Part shown: positions 45,419 through 54,826 of the stretch, piece after piece
Numbering within the stretch: position 1 is the first letter of the stretch
Layout: each line of letters opens with the position of its first letter
Source: an uncultured Clostridia bacterium
GTDB lineage: Bacteria > Bacillota > Clostridia > TANB77 > CAG-508
Length of the DNA stretch: 64,000 bases
NCBI GenBank assembly: GCA_934120135.1
Contig: CAKOTK010000003.1
Location: 62,001 to 126,000 of the forward strand
Direction of reading: 5' to 3'
Translations under genes and position numbers: made by a program
The notes under the pieces: model-generated
Seen by the model: the letters and a program-made list of their open reading frames with translations, nothing else
Database searches by the model: none
Told to the model about the DNA's origin: nothing

Positions 45419-45730
45419 ATGCAGTCAGGTAAGCTGACCATTCTAGAACGGTTAACAAACCGTTCGCAACACGGCAGTACATCTGCTGAGCTGAACCTGT
45501 ACAAACGGCAGGCTAAAAAGTTGGTCTCTGAGGGCTTTAAGCTCGAAAAGCTCTCCCCGATTAGTGGGAGATTTGGTCAGTATCGGTACGCTATTTCTTG
45601 GCGTCATGCTGTCATCAATACTACTGCCCATGATCTTCTCATGGTAGCAGTGGAAAACAACGAACAGCTTCGTGAAGAACTTACTTCACAGGCATCTAAT
45701 CCTGTGAAGCCGCCTTACAGTTATTCGTAA
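45419..45730 (+). CDS. Orphan 103-residue protein, GC-rich, atypical codons
   Basis: Starts MQSGKLTILERLTNRSQHG with TTGGAGG 8 bases upstream. Composition is near 48% GC against about 30% around it; codons such as CTG, CTC, GTC, CCG and three CGG (LE-CGG-L, YK-CGG-Q, QY-CGG-Y) dominate. Mixed helical, soluble, with a Pro-rich end; no motif I know. Self-contained unit with promoter and terminator between convergently placed AT-rich genes. A recently acquired gene is the simplest reading. Confidence 0.7.
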   Translation: MQSGKLTILERLTNRSQHGSTSAELNLYKRQAKKLVSEGFKLEKLSPISGRFGQYRYAISWRHAVINTTAHDLLMVAVENNEQLREELTSQASNPVKPPYSYS

Positions 45731-45748
45731 GGTTCACTCCAAAAAACT

Positions 45749-45776
45749 TTCCCCTCTGGATATTTCCAGAGGGGAA
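45749..45776 (+). terminator. Terminator of the GC-rich orphan gene
   Basis: TTCCCCTCTGGA and its perfect 12-bp complement with a TATT loop. It lies 18 bases after the stop and also faces the asnS end. Confidence 0.85.
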
Positions 45777-45787
45777 TTCTTATATTT

Positions 45788-47182
45788 TTAAAATTCACAA
45801 TTTTTTGGTGTTCTTGGGAATGGAAGTACATCACGAATATTTTGCATACCTGTTAAATACATCATCATTCTTTCAAAACCTAAACCAAATCCAGCATGTG
45901 GACATCCACCATATCTTCTTAAATCTAAGTACCACCAGTAGTCTTCTTTTCTTAAGCCAAGTTCTTCTATACGAGCACTTAATTTTTCGAAGTCATCTTC
46001 TCTTTGGCTACCTCCAATTATTTCTCCAATTCCAGGAACCAAAAGGTCAGTAGCAGCAACTGTTTTGCCATCTGGATTTAATTTCATATAAAATGCCTTA
46101 ATCTCTTTTGGATAATCTGTTACAAAAACAGGTCTTCCAAATACCTTTTCACTCAAATATCTTTCATGTTCTGTTTGAATATCAACACCCCAGCTAACAG
46201 GATATTCGAAATTATCATTGTTTTTCTCTAATTCTTTTATAGCATCTGTATAAGTAATTCTTCCAAATTCTGAATTTAATACATTGTGTAATCTATCAAG
46301 TAGTCCTGTGTCAATAAATTGATTAAAGAATGCCATTTCTTCAGGTGCGTTTTCTAGAACATACGAAATTATATATTTAATCATATCTTCAGCTAAATCC
46401 ATATCATCATGTAAATCAGCAAAGCAAATTTCAGGCTCGATCATCCAAAATTCAGCAGCATGTTTTACAGTATTTGAATTTTCAGCTCTAAATGTAGGAC
46501 CAAATGTATAAACATTTCGGAATGCATGTGCATAAGTTTCTACATCTAATTGTCCACTTACTGTTAAGTGAGATTCTTTTCCAAAGAAATCTTGAGAATA
46601 ATCTACTTTACCATCTTCAGTTTTTGGCAAGTTTTCCATATCTAATGTAGTTACTCTAAACATTTCACCAGCACCTTCACAATCACTTCCTGTAATGATA
46701 GGTGTATGAACATATACAAAACCTCTCTCTTGGAAGAATTTATGAATTGCAAAAGAAAGTATACTACGAACTCTAAAAACTGCATTAAAAGTGTTTGTTC
46801 TAGGTCTTAAATGAGACACAGTTCTTAAATATTCAAAAGAATGTTTTTTCTTTTGAAGTGGATAATCTAAATCTGCTACATTTAAAATTTCAACATTAGA
46901 AGCCTTTATTTCAAATGGTTGTTTAGCATTTTCAGTTTTTACAACTTCTCCTATAACTGAAATAGAAGAGCTAATACTTAATTTTTTTACTTCATCAAAA
47001 TTATTTAAACAGGTATCAAATACAACTTGAACATTCTTAAAAAAGCTTCCATCATTTAATTCGATAAAACCAAAGCTTTTTGAATCACGAATAGTTCTTA
47101 CCCAACCAGAAACTGTTACAGTTTGATTTGTGTAATTATTTGTATTTCTGTATAAATCCTTTACTAATACTTTGTTTTCCAT
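45788..47182 (-). CDS. asnS: Asparaginyl-tRNA synthetase
   Basis: 464 residues from MENKVLVKDLYRN; a GTG three codons earlier also has the AAAGGA site in reach. Class IIb synthetase: N-terminal OB anticodon-binding domain (VTVSGWVRTIRDSKSFGFIE), motif 2 FGPTFRAENSNTVKHAAEFW (about 225), and motif 3 GFGLGFERMMMYLTG (about 432). A hairpin and promoter region shared with uvrB lie upstream. No T-box leader is visible. Confidence 0.95.
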   Translation of the reverse strand: MENKVLVKDLYRNTNNYTNQTVTVSGWVRTIRDSKSFGFIELNDGSFFKNVQVVFDTCLNNFDEVKKLSISSSISVIGEVVKTENAKQPFEIKASNVEILNVADLDYPLQKKKHSFEYLRTVSHLRPRTNTFNAVFRVRSILSFAIHKFFQERGFVYVHTPIITGSDCEGAGEMFRVTTLDMENLPKTEDGKVDYSQDFFGKESHLTVSGQLDVETYAHAFRNVYTFGPTFRAENSNTVKHAAEFWMIEPEICFADLHDDMDLAEDMIKYIISYVLENAPEEMAFFNQFIDTGLLDRLHNVLNSEFGRITYTDAIKELEKNNDNFEYPVSWGVDIQTEHERYLSEKVFGRPVFVTDYPKEIKAFYMKLNPDGKTVAATDLLVPGIGEIIGGSQREDDFEKLSARIEELGLRKEDYWWYLDLRRYGGCPHAGFGLGFERMMMYLTGMQNIRDVLPFPRTPKNCEF

Positions 47183-47331
47183 AATTATCACAATCCTTTC
47201 TTTAGGTATAAATTGCTTGGAAAAGTAACATTTTCCAGTAATTTGAAACCTTTAAATATTTATGCCCAATATTATATAAAAAAATACAGTAAAATTCAAC
47301 AATTTTGGCAAAAGTTTTCTCAAAATTTATA

Positions 47332-47360
47332 TTGCAAACAAATGTGCTGTATGATATAAT
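47332..47360 (+). promoter_or_regulatory. uvrB promoter with possible weak LexA site
   Basis: TTGCAA (47332-47337), 17-base spacer, TATAAT (47355-47360). CAAACAAATGTGC overlapping the -35 resembles CGAAC-N4-GTTC with two mismatches; LexA control is only a suggestion. Confidence 0.65.
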
Positions 47361-47392
47361 TATAATGTATTTTAAAAAAGATTGGAGTTACA

Positions 47393-49348
47393 ATGTTTAA
47401 ATTACATTCAGAATATAAGCCAACTGGCGACCAACCACAGGCAATTGAATATTTATCAAATGGTATAAAAGAAGGTAAAAAGTTTCAGACTCTATTAGGT
47501 GTAACAGGCTCTGGAAAAACTTTTACTATGGCAAACATAATTGAAAAAGTTCAAAGACCAACACTTGTTTTAGCTCATAATAAAACTTTAGCTGGTCAAC
47601 TTTATTCAGAGTTTAAAGAGTTCTTCCCTGAAAATAATGTTGAGTATTTTGTATCATATTACGATTACTACCAACCTGAAGCATATATACCTCAGTCAGA
47701 TACTTACATTGAAAAAGATGCTTCTATAAATGACGAGATAGATAAGTTGCGCCACTCTGCAACCGCATCTTTGTTCGAAACTAGAGATACAATAATAGTT
47801 GCATCAGTTTCATGCATTTATGGTTTGGGTGACCCTATTGATTACGAAAATTTAATAATATCTTTAAGACCAGGAATGAAAATTGAAAGAAACGCTGTAC
47901 TTAAAAAGTTAATAAACATGCAATACACTAGAAGTGAACTTGAATTTAAAAGAGGTACTTTTAGAGCTAAAGGTGATATTGTTGAAATATATCCATCAGA
48001 CCAAAGTGAAACTGCAGTTAGAGTTGAGTTCTGGGGAGACGAAGTTGAAAAAATCTCTGAAATAAACCCTTTAACAGGTAAAGCTATAAGTACAAGGCAA
48101 CATATTATGATATTCCCTAACTCTCACTATGCTACAACTGCAGATAAAATGGAAAAAGCAATAGTTACAATTCAAGAAGAATTGAAAGAAAGAGTAAAAT
48201 ATTTTAAAGATAATAACAAATTGATAGAGGCTCAAAGAATAGAAGAAAGAACAAACTTTGATATTGAAATGATGAGAGAAACTGGCTTTTGTCAAGGTAT
48301 AGAAAATTATTCAAGACATATAAGTGGTAGAGAGCCTGGAAGTGCCCCCTATACTTTGTTCGATTATTTTCCAAAAGACTTTTTGTTACTAATAGACGAA
48401 TCACATGCTACAATTCCTCAAGTAAGAGCAATGTATAACGGAGACAGAGCTAGAAAAGAATCTTTAGTAAACTATGGTTTTAGACTTCCATCAGCATTTG
48501 ACAATAGGCCTTTAAAATTTGAAGAATTTGAACAAAGACTAAATCAAGTTATATTCGTTAGTGCTACACCAGCAGAATATGAAAAAGAACATTCAAAAGA
48601 AAATGTTGTTGAACAAATTATTAGACCAACAGGCCTACTCGACCCTAAAATAGATGTTAAGCCTGTATCAAATCAAATAGATGATTTAATAGAACAAATT
48701 CATGAAAGAGTTGAAAAACATGAAAGAGTACTAGTGACAACATTAACTAAAAAAATGGCAGAAGATCTAACTGCTTATTTATCAAGTTTAGATATAAAAG
48801 TTAAATATATGCATTCAGATATTAAAGCATTAGAAAGAATGGAAATTATACGTGACCTAAGACTTGGCGAATTTGATGTTTTAGTTGGAATTAACCTCTT
48901 AAGAGAAGGTCTAGATATTCCCGAAGTTTCATTAGTAGCTATATTAGATGCAGATAAGGAAGGCTTTTTACGTTCAGAACGTTCATTGATTCAAACTATT
49001 GGACGTGCTGCTAGAAATACAGATGGAAAAGTTATAATGTATGCAGACGAGTTAACTGATAGTATGGAAAAAGCGATTAGTGAAACTAACAGAAGAAGAA
49101 AAATCCAAATGCAATATAATGAAGAACATGGAATTACACCTCAAACAATACAAAAATCTATTAGAGATACTATTAAAGCAAGTTATGTGGCTGATATACA
49201 AGAAGAATACAAACTAGATAAAGAAGCAAATGTTCAAGATATAATTAACAAACTTACAGATGAAATGCTTAAATATGCTGCTGAAATGGAATTTGAAAAA
49301 GCAGCTGAAATTAGAGACAAAATAAGAGAACTTGAAAAAATGTTATGA
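47393..49348 (+). CDS. uvrB: Excinuclease ABC subunit B
   Basis: 651 residues. The lesion-verifying helicase-like subunit. Walker A LLGVTGSGKTFTMA (about 39), the beta-hairpin YYDYYQPEAYIPQSDTYIEK (about 90), DEAD-like LLIDESHATIPQ, VGINLLREGLDIPEV and QTIGRAARNTDGKVIMYAD motifs, and a C-terminal UVR domain (EMEFEKAAEIRDKIREL) that contacts UvrC. Divergent from asnS; monocistronic. Confidence 0.97.
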   Translation: MFKLHSEYKPTGDQPQAIEYLSNGIKEGKKFQTLLGVTGSGKTFTMANIIEKVQRPTLVLAHNKTLAGQLYSEFKEFFPENNVEYFVSYYDYYQPEAYIPQSDTYIEKDASINDEIDKLRHSATASLFETRDTIIVASVSCIYGLGDPIDYENLIISLRPGMKIERNAVLKKLINMQYTRSELEFKRGTFRAKGDIVEIYPSDQSETAVRVEFWGDEVEKISEINPLTGKAISTRQHIMIFPNSHYATTADKMEKAIVTIQEELKERVKYFKDNNKLIEAQRIEERTNFDIEMMRETGFCQGIENYSRHISGREPGSAPYTLFDYFPKDFLLLIDESHATIPQVRAMYNGDRARKESLVNYGFRLPSAFDNRPLKFEEFEQRLNQVIFVSATPAEYEKEHSKENVVEQIIRPTGLLDPKIDVKPVSNQIDDLIEQIHERVEKHERVLVTTLTKKMAEDLTAYLSSLDIKVKYMHSDIKALERMEIIRDLRLGEFDVLVGINLLREGLDIPEVSLVAILDADKEGFLRSERSLIQTIGRAARNTDGKVIMYADELTDSMEKAISETNRRRKIQMQYNEEHGITPQTIQKSIRDTIKASYVADIQEEYKLDKEANVQDIINKLTDEMLKYAAEMEFEKAAEIRDKIRELEKML

Positions 49349-49350
49349 GA

Positions 49351-49378
49351 AAAAGCAGTAGAATTTCCTACTGCTTTT
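49351..49378. terminator. Bidirectional terminator
   Basis: AAAAGCAGTAG and its perfect 11-bp complement with a 6-base loop, between convergent uvrB and the ABC permease gene. Confidence 0.87.
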
Positions 49379-49382
49379 AAGT

Positions 49383-52300
49383 TTATTCTACACTTTTTAA
49401 GCTTTCTATCATATCTATTTTTTTCAATACAAAATGTATTATAAAATTAACTATTATTGAAAATACCAATGTTATACCTGCTGAATACACATAACTTATC
49501 GGTAATATATTTTTCATAAATCTCAATGAATCTATTTCAATACTTGATATAATTCCACTTGTTAAAAATGTTCCTAATACTAATCCAATTACAATAGCAA
49601 TTATTGTAAATATTATATTTTCTTTGTTTATATAGTTATCTACTTCTTTATCATAAAAGCCTAATACTTTTAATGTTGCAATTTCTCTTTGTCTTTCTGC
49701 AATATTTATATTTGCCAAATTGTATAATACTACAAACGCAAGTAATGCTGATGCAACTATTAAAATTATAACAACATAATTCATAGTATTAAGCATATCA
49801 CTTACTGATTTCATTAAGCTACTTATTACAGATACAGATGCAACACCTTCTATATTTAATATTTCCTGTGATATATTATTTTGAACATCCTCACTCAAAT
49901 TTTCATTTGTATTTGCAAAAATCATATTTGTTTTATATTGTTTTATATTATTTTCATAAAATGTCTTTGACATAAATACATAATGTCCAACATAATTTTT
50001 CATTATGTCTTTTACTTTAAATTTATAACTTATGTCATCTCCATCTATAAAATTAACTTCATCACCTATATTTGCTCCTATCATGTCTGCAATTTTATCA
50101 GATATAATAATTCCATCATCATCTAAACTTACCTTTTCCCCCGTTTCAGGATTTGTTAAATTAAAGGCATTATTTAGGTCTTCAGTATTTTTCGGTACAA
50201 ATACAGTAACATTATAATTCTTTTCTCCAAGTTTGGCTGTAGTTGCACATATTTCAGTATGATTTTTTATATTTTCATTATTTGAGAAATATTCACTTAA
50301 TTCGTCTAACCCTTTAGTATTTGTTAAGGATATTGATAAATCATAACTAAATATTTTTCTAAATTGTACTGATGGAATGTCAATTACTGAATCCCTTATT
50401 CCAAATCCTGTTAACATAAGTGCTGTGCATCCTGCAATACCTATTATTGTCATAATAGCTCTCTTTTTATACCTAAATATGTTTCTTGCAGTTACCTTTT
50501 GAGAAAAATTAAATCTTTTCCATATAAATTTTATTCGCTCTAGTAGTATTCTTTTTCCTTTTTTAGGTGGCTTTGGTCTCATCAAAACAGCTGGCATTTG
50601 TTTTAATTCATTTGTTGCAACTATTATTGTAGCTCCACCTATACATATAAATGCAATTATTATTCCAATCAATCCAATTTCTACTCTATATATGCAATAA
50701 AATTCAGGCAAATTATATATCATAGAATATAACATCCAAACAATGTTGGGTAATAAATATAATCCAACTGTCATTCCTAGAACTCCACCAATTATACAAG
50801 CAAATAATGAGTAAATTATATATTTTGAAATTATTTGCATATTGGTATAACCCATTGCTTTTAATGTACCTATTTCTACTCTTTCTTCTTCAATCATTCT
50901 GGTCATAGAAGTTAAACTTATTAAAACTGCAACTAAGTAGAATATTACTGGGAACATTTTAGAAATATTTGACATTGTTTTTATTGCATCAAATATATTG
51001 TTATATCCTGTATTATCAAGTCTATCTTGAACATACCACTTACCTTTTTCTATTTTCTTAACATCTGCTTTTGCATCATTTAGTTTATCTTGAGCCTCTT
51101 GTATTTTAGTATTTGCTTCTTTTTTAGATTTTTCAAATTCTTTTTTATTTTTTGCTAATTCTGATTTTGCATTTTGTATTTTAGTTTTACTTGAATTTAT
51201 TTCTTTTTGTGAAGCCTCAAATTTTGCATTAGCAGTCTTTTTATTATTTTCTAATTCTGTTTTTTGTTTTTGTAATTCTGTTTTAGTTACTTCTATTTCT
51301 GCTAATCCGCTTCTTAATCTGCTCTTGTACTTCCTGTGGCAAAAACTCCATCTGTTCTTTTTGACTATTAAGCTCTTTTTCTTTTTGCAATAAAGCTTCT
51401 TCTGCTTGTTTTAATTTCTCTTCCGCTTCTTTAAAAGTCTTCTCTGTTTCCTGTTTCTTTTTAGCTAATTCCGCTTCTCCATTTTTTATGCTATTTTCAG
51501 ATGACGCGATTTGGTTCTCAGCATTTTTTATTTTCTTTTCAGCATCATTTAATTCCTTTTGTACTTCTGCTTTTTTATCATCAAGTTCTTTTTGAGCATC
51601 ATTTATCTTTTCATTTGCTTCGTCAACTAAAGAATTATATCTTGCATCTTCTCTTTCTTGTTTTATACCTTCTATTTTATCAATTACAGGATTAACTAAT
51701 TCTAAGTAATCATCACTATTAGTTACTTGTTCTTTTGCTCCAGCAACAGTAACATACATTCCTGTATAATAGTCTAAGTTTATTACATTATCTTTAGTAT
51801 AAATATAGAAATTAACTGTTCCATTACCTATTGATGTATTCCCTCTTTCACTAGATATATACATAGGTGAATCTACTATTCCAACTATCTCAAATTCTTT
51901 TTTAGTAAATATATCATTATCGTCAGAATCTTTATCATTATTTTCTAATACTATTTTTTTACCTATATATTTTTCTGCTCCTGTACCTGTACGAACAATA
52001 GCATTATCTAATAAACACTCATTATCATTTTCTATTTGCCTTCCTGCTATCACTACAGGAGTATTAACATTTTCATTGTACTCAATTACTTTACAAACAC
52101 TTTCTTTATCATCTATTTTTACCATAGAATCTTTAGTTTGTATTCCATAAGCATTTTCAACACCATCTATATTTTTAATAGCTTGTATGTCATCATCTGT
52201 AATTCCTAATGTTGATATTATGTTTATATCATAAAAATTACTTTTGTCTGCATACTTATCTAAGCTATCTAGCATATCTGGACTTGTTGCAACTAAACCT

Positions 52301-52404
52301 GCAAAAAATCCTACTCCTAAAAATGCCATAACAAGCATTGATATAAATCTTCTTTTATTTTTACTTATCTCTCTAAAATTATTTTTCAATAAAGATTTTT
52401 TCAT
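49383..52404 (-). CDS. FtsX/MacB-type ABC permease, requiring a +1 shift at an in-frame CGG
   Basis: About 1006 residues after recoding. The first frame (from MKKSLLKNNFREISKNKRR) has helix 1, an extracellular domain and half of a long coiled coil; it meets CGG at 51309-51307 and stops eight codons on. Skipping C51309 gives IKK-GLAEIEVTKTELQK, continuing the coiled coil into GKWYVQDRLDNTGY, then FPVIFYLVAVLISLTSMTRM and two FtsX permease halves. Such large permeases export lipids or peptides. The sole alternative reading is two fragments of a pseudogene. The ATPase gene is just upstream. Confidence 0.85.
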
Positions 52405-52412
52405 TTTCTTCC

Positions 52413-53114
52413 TTACCATTCTATATTATCTATTGAAATTGGATTAGCATTTGTTTCAATACTTTCTGCTTTTCCATTTTTAAAACGTATAACTTTATCT
52501 GCCATAGGTGTAATTGCAGCATTATGAGTTATAATTATTACAGTCATATTTTCACTTCTCGCCATTTCTTGTAATAGCTTTAATATGCTTTTTCCTGTTT
52601 TGTAATCTAATGCACCTGTTGGCTCATCACATAATAATAATTTTGGATTTTTAGCAATTGCTCTTGCTATTGCAACTCTTTGTTGTTCTCCACCTGATAA
52701 TTGAGATGGGAAATTATCTTTTCTATCTGTTAATCCTACTTTTTCTAGTATAGTATCTACATTTAATGCATCTGCACACATTTGTGTTGCAAGTTCTACA
52801 TTTTCTTTTGCTGTTAAGTTTTGAACTAGATTATAGAATTGGAATACAAATCCTATATCATTTCTTCTATACTCTATTAACTTTTTATTATTTAATTTTG
52901 ATATTTCTTTATCATTTACAAATATTTGACCAGATGTAGCTTTATCCATTCCTCCAAGTATATTTAGAGTAGTAGTTTTACCTGCTCCACTAGGTCCTAC
53001 TATAACAACAAGCTCTCCTTTATCAATACTAAAGTTAGTATTATCTAATGCTTTTATAGTTACTTCTCCCATTTTGTATTCTTTAACAACATTCTTAAAT
53101 TCAATATATGACAT
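52413..53114 (-). CDS. ABC transporter ATP-binding protein (MacB/LolD type)
   Basis: 233 residues. Walker A GPSGAGKTTTLNILGG (about 38-53), Q-loop region VFQFYNLVQNLTAKENV, signature LSGGEQQRVAIARAIAKNP (about 138), Walker B LLLCDEPTGALD and H-loop IIITHN. This subgroup powers FtsX-type permeases, matching the next gene; its stop overlaps the permease's upstream ATG region, so the two are coupled. Confidence 0.93.
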   Translation of the reverse strand: MSYIEFKNVVKEYKMGEVTIKALDNTNFSIDKGELVVIVGPSGAGKTTTLNILGGMDKATSGQIFVNDKEISKLNNKKLIEYRRNDIGFVFQFYNLVQNLTAKENVELATQMCADALNVDTILEKVGLTDRKDNFPSQLSGGEQQRVAIARAIAKNPKLLLCDEPTGALDYKTGKSILKLLQEMARSENMTVIIITHNAAITPMADKVIRFKNGKAESIETNANPISIDNIEW

Positions 53115-53207
53115 ACAAAATTTTCTCCTTCTTTTAAACTAGTTCTATATTTTATCATATAATATTCTAATTATAAACAACTTTCACAATCTTTTCACAA
53201 AATTAAG

Positions 53208-53235
53208 AAAAAACTCCGTCCTAAAAACAGAGTTT
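53208..53235 (-). terminator. Terminator of the anchored hypothetical gene
   Basis: Minus strand: AAACTCTG, loop, CGGAGTTTTTT. A short stem with one mismatch and a U run. Confidence 0.65.
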
Positions 53236-53253
53236 CTTTCCTACTGACATATA

Positions 53254-53997
53254 TTATTTTATTGATAAAAATTGTTCCTTTGCTGATTTTCTTATTTCAT
53301 CATCAGTTTGTATAGAAGCATTGTGTGGTAAAATAAAATTATCATTATATTTTATATAACTTTCTACTATAATTTGTGGATATGACATATACTTTCTAAA
53401 TTTTATTATCGTTTCTGTTGCCTCTAACAATTCCTCATAATTATTTACTTCAATATAAGTTTTAAATTTTAGAATCCAATTCTTCTTTGTATGCAATTTA
53501 TATGTATAGTCTTCATAGTATTCTTCGACTTTAAACTTATTTTTGTCTAAGTCATTCCAAACATCAAAGAAATATTTATATATTCTTGCTTCTGTATCTT
53601 CTATAAAGACATTATTATCTTTTTTAGATATAGCATGCACTTCTATTTCCGGTATTTCTGCAATTTTGTATGTGAGAAATCCATTGCCAGTTATATCTGT
53701 ATTGATTGCTTTTTCAGTGAAATCTAACTGATAAATATCTTCTAAGTTACTAATTCTACGTCTTTCATATTTAAATCTCATTGAACTAGACCAACTACTT
53801 ACTAGTATAGTAATTATAATAACTATACCAATTATTATTGTAGCTCGTTTTATAATAATTCTTTTTCTAATCGCCTCTTTTGAGTTTTGCTTTTTAAACT
53901 TTTCATATATGTCAAACCCATATTTATCTATTATGTCTGCTTTTTTATTTTGTTCAGATATTTCGATTTCTTTCCATTCTTCATTATTATTTATCAT
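53254..53997 (-). CDS. Hypothetical single-pass membrane protein
   Basis: 247 residues from MINNNEEWKEIEISEQNKK, preceded by AGGAG; the frame opens 11 codons earlier. A cytoplasmic N-terminal 55 residues, one helix (RATIIIGIVIIITILVSSW) and a 170-residue extracytoplasmic domain rich in aromatic and charged residues (KFKVEEYYEDYTYKLHTKKN). No family recognised. It lies 22 bases after the TrmH methylase gene. Confidence 0.65.
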   Translation of the reverse strand: MINNNEEWKEIEISEQNKKADIIDKYGFDIYEKFKKQNSKEAIRKRIIIKRATIIIGIVIIITILVSSWSSSMRFKYERRRISNLEDIYQLDFTEKAINTDITGNGFLTYKIAEIPEIEVHAISKKDNNVFIEDTEARIYKYFFDVWNDLDKNKFKVEEYYEDYTYKLHTKKNWILKFKTYIEVNNYEELLEATETIIKFRKYMSYPQIIVESYIKYNDNFILPHNASIQTDDEIRKSAKEQFLSIK

Positions 53998-54019
53998 TTT
54001 TTCTCCTATATAAGCAAAT

Positions 54020-54814
54020 TTATTTTTCAAAATATTTTTCTCTTACATACTCATATATCATTATGCTTGCTGCTACTGAAGCATTTAAACTTTCTGTTTT
54101 TCCTAGCATTGGTATTTTAACTCTTTGGTCTGCTAAGTCTTGTATCTCTTTTGATACTCCTTTTGCTTCATTTCCAATTATTATTACTTTTTTATTATAT
54201 TTTATATCATATACACTTTTATCGGTGTCTAATGATGTTGCTACTACTTCAAATTTATGTTTTTTTATCATTTGCAATGTTTTAGTCAAATTATCAGTTG
54301 TTATTATATTCATTCTAAATATAGCTCCCATTGTTGAACGTACAACTTTTGGGTTATATGGGTCTGCACTATCTGATGATAGTATTATTTGCTTTAAGTT
54401 TGCACTATCTGCAGTTCTTAAAATTGTTCCTAAGTTACCTGGATCTTGTATTCCATCTAATGCAAGTATAATATCTTCTTTGTAATCTATTTTGTCTATG
54501 CTATCCCCTTTTTCAACTACTGCAAGAATTCCTTGTGGATTAACAACATCTGTTATAGAAAGGAATAGTTTTTTAGTTACATATATACAATTATATTTTG
54601 CAATTTCATATAGAAGTGATTGCTCAAAACTTTCAGTATATTCGCAATCTTCACATACAACAATAGTTTTTATATTTACCGCTTCTTCAATTGCTTCTCT
54701 TACTAATTTTATACCTTCAACTATATATTCGTTTGTTTCATCTCTAAACTTTTTGTCTTTTAGCTTTTTAATATATTTAATTTGTTCATTATCTTTACTT
54801 GAAATTACTTGCAT
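54020..54814 (-). CDS. TrmH/SpoU-family RNA 2'-O-methyltransferase
   Basis: 264 residues. N-terminal substrate-binding domain (YIKKLKDKKFRDETNEYIVEG, L30e-like) followed by a SPOUT domain with the three motifs: DPGNLGTILRTADSANL (about 122-138), VIIIGNEAKGVSKEI (about 212) and KIPMLGKTESLNASVAASIM (about 233-252), which form the SAM-binding trefoil knot. Family members methylate ribose in 23S rRNA or tRNA; the site is not predictable. It lies 12 bases after mfd. Confidence 0.9.
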   Translation of the reverse strand: MQVISSKDNEQIKYIKKLKDKKFRDETNEYIVEGIKLVREAIEEAVNIKTIVVCEDCEYTESFEQSLLYEIAKYNCIYVTKKLFLSITDVVNPQGILAVVEKGDSIDKIDYKEDIILALDGIQDPGNLGTILRTADSANLKQIILSSDSADPYNPKVVRSTMGAIFRMNIITTDNLTKTLQMIKKHKFEVVATSLDTDKSVYDIKYNKKVIIIGNEAKGVSKEIQDLADQRVKIPMLGKTESLNASVAASIMIYEYVREKYFEK

Positions 54815-54826
54815 AACTTTTCCTTT

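Noticed and set aside
47192..47392. T-box riboswitch ahead of asnS
   Set aside because: The upstream region is only about 200 bases, shared with the uvrB promoter; no T-box core sequence or specifier stem is visible.
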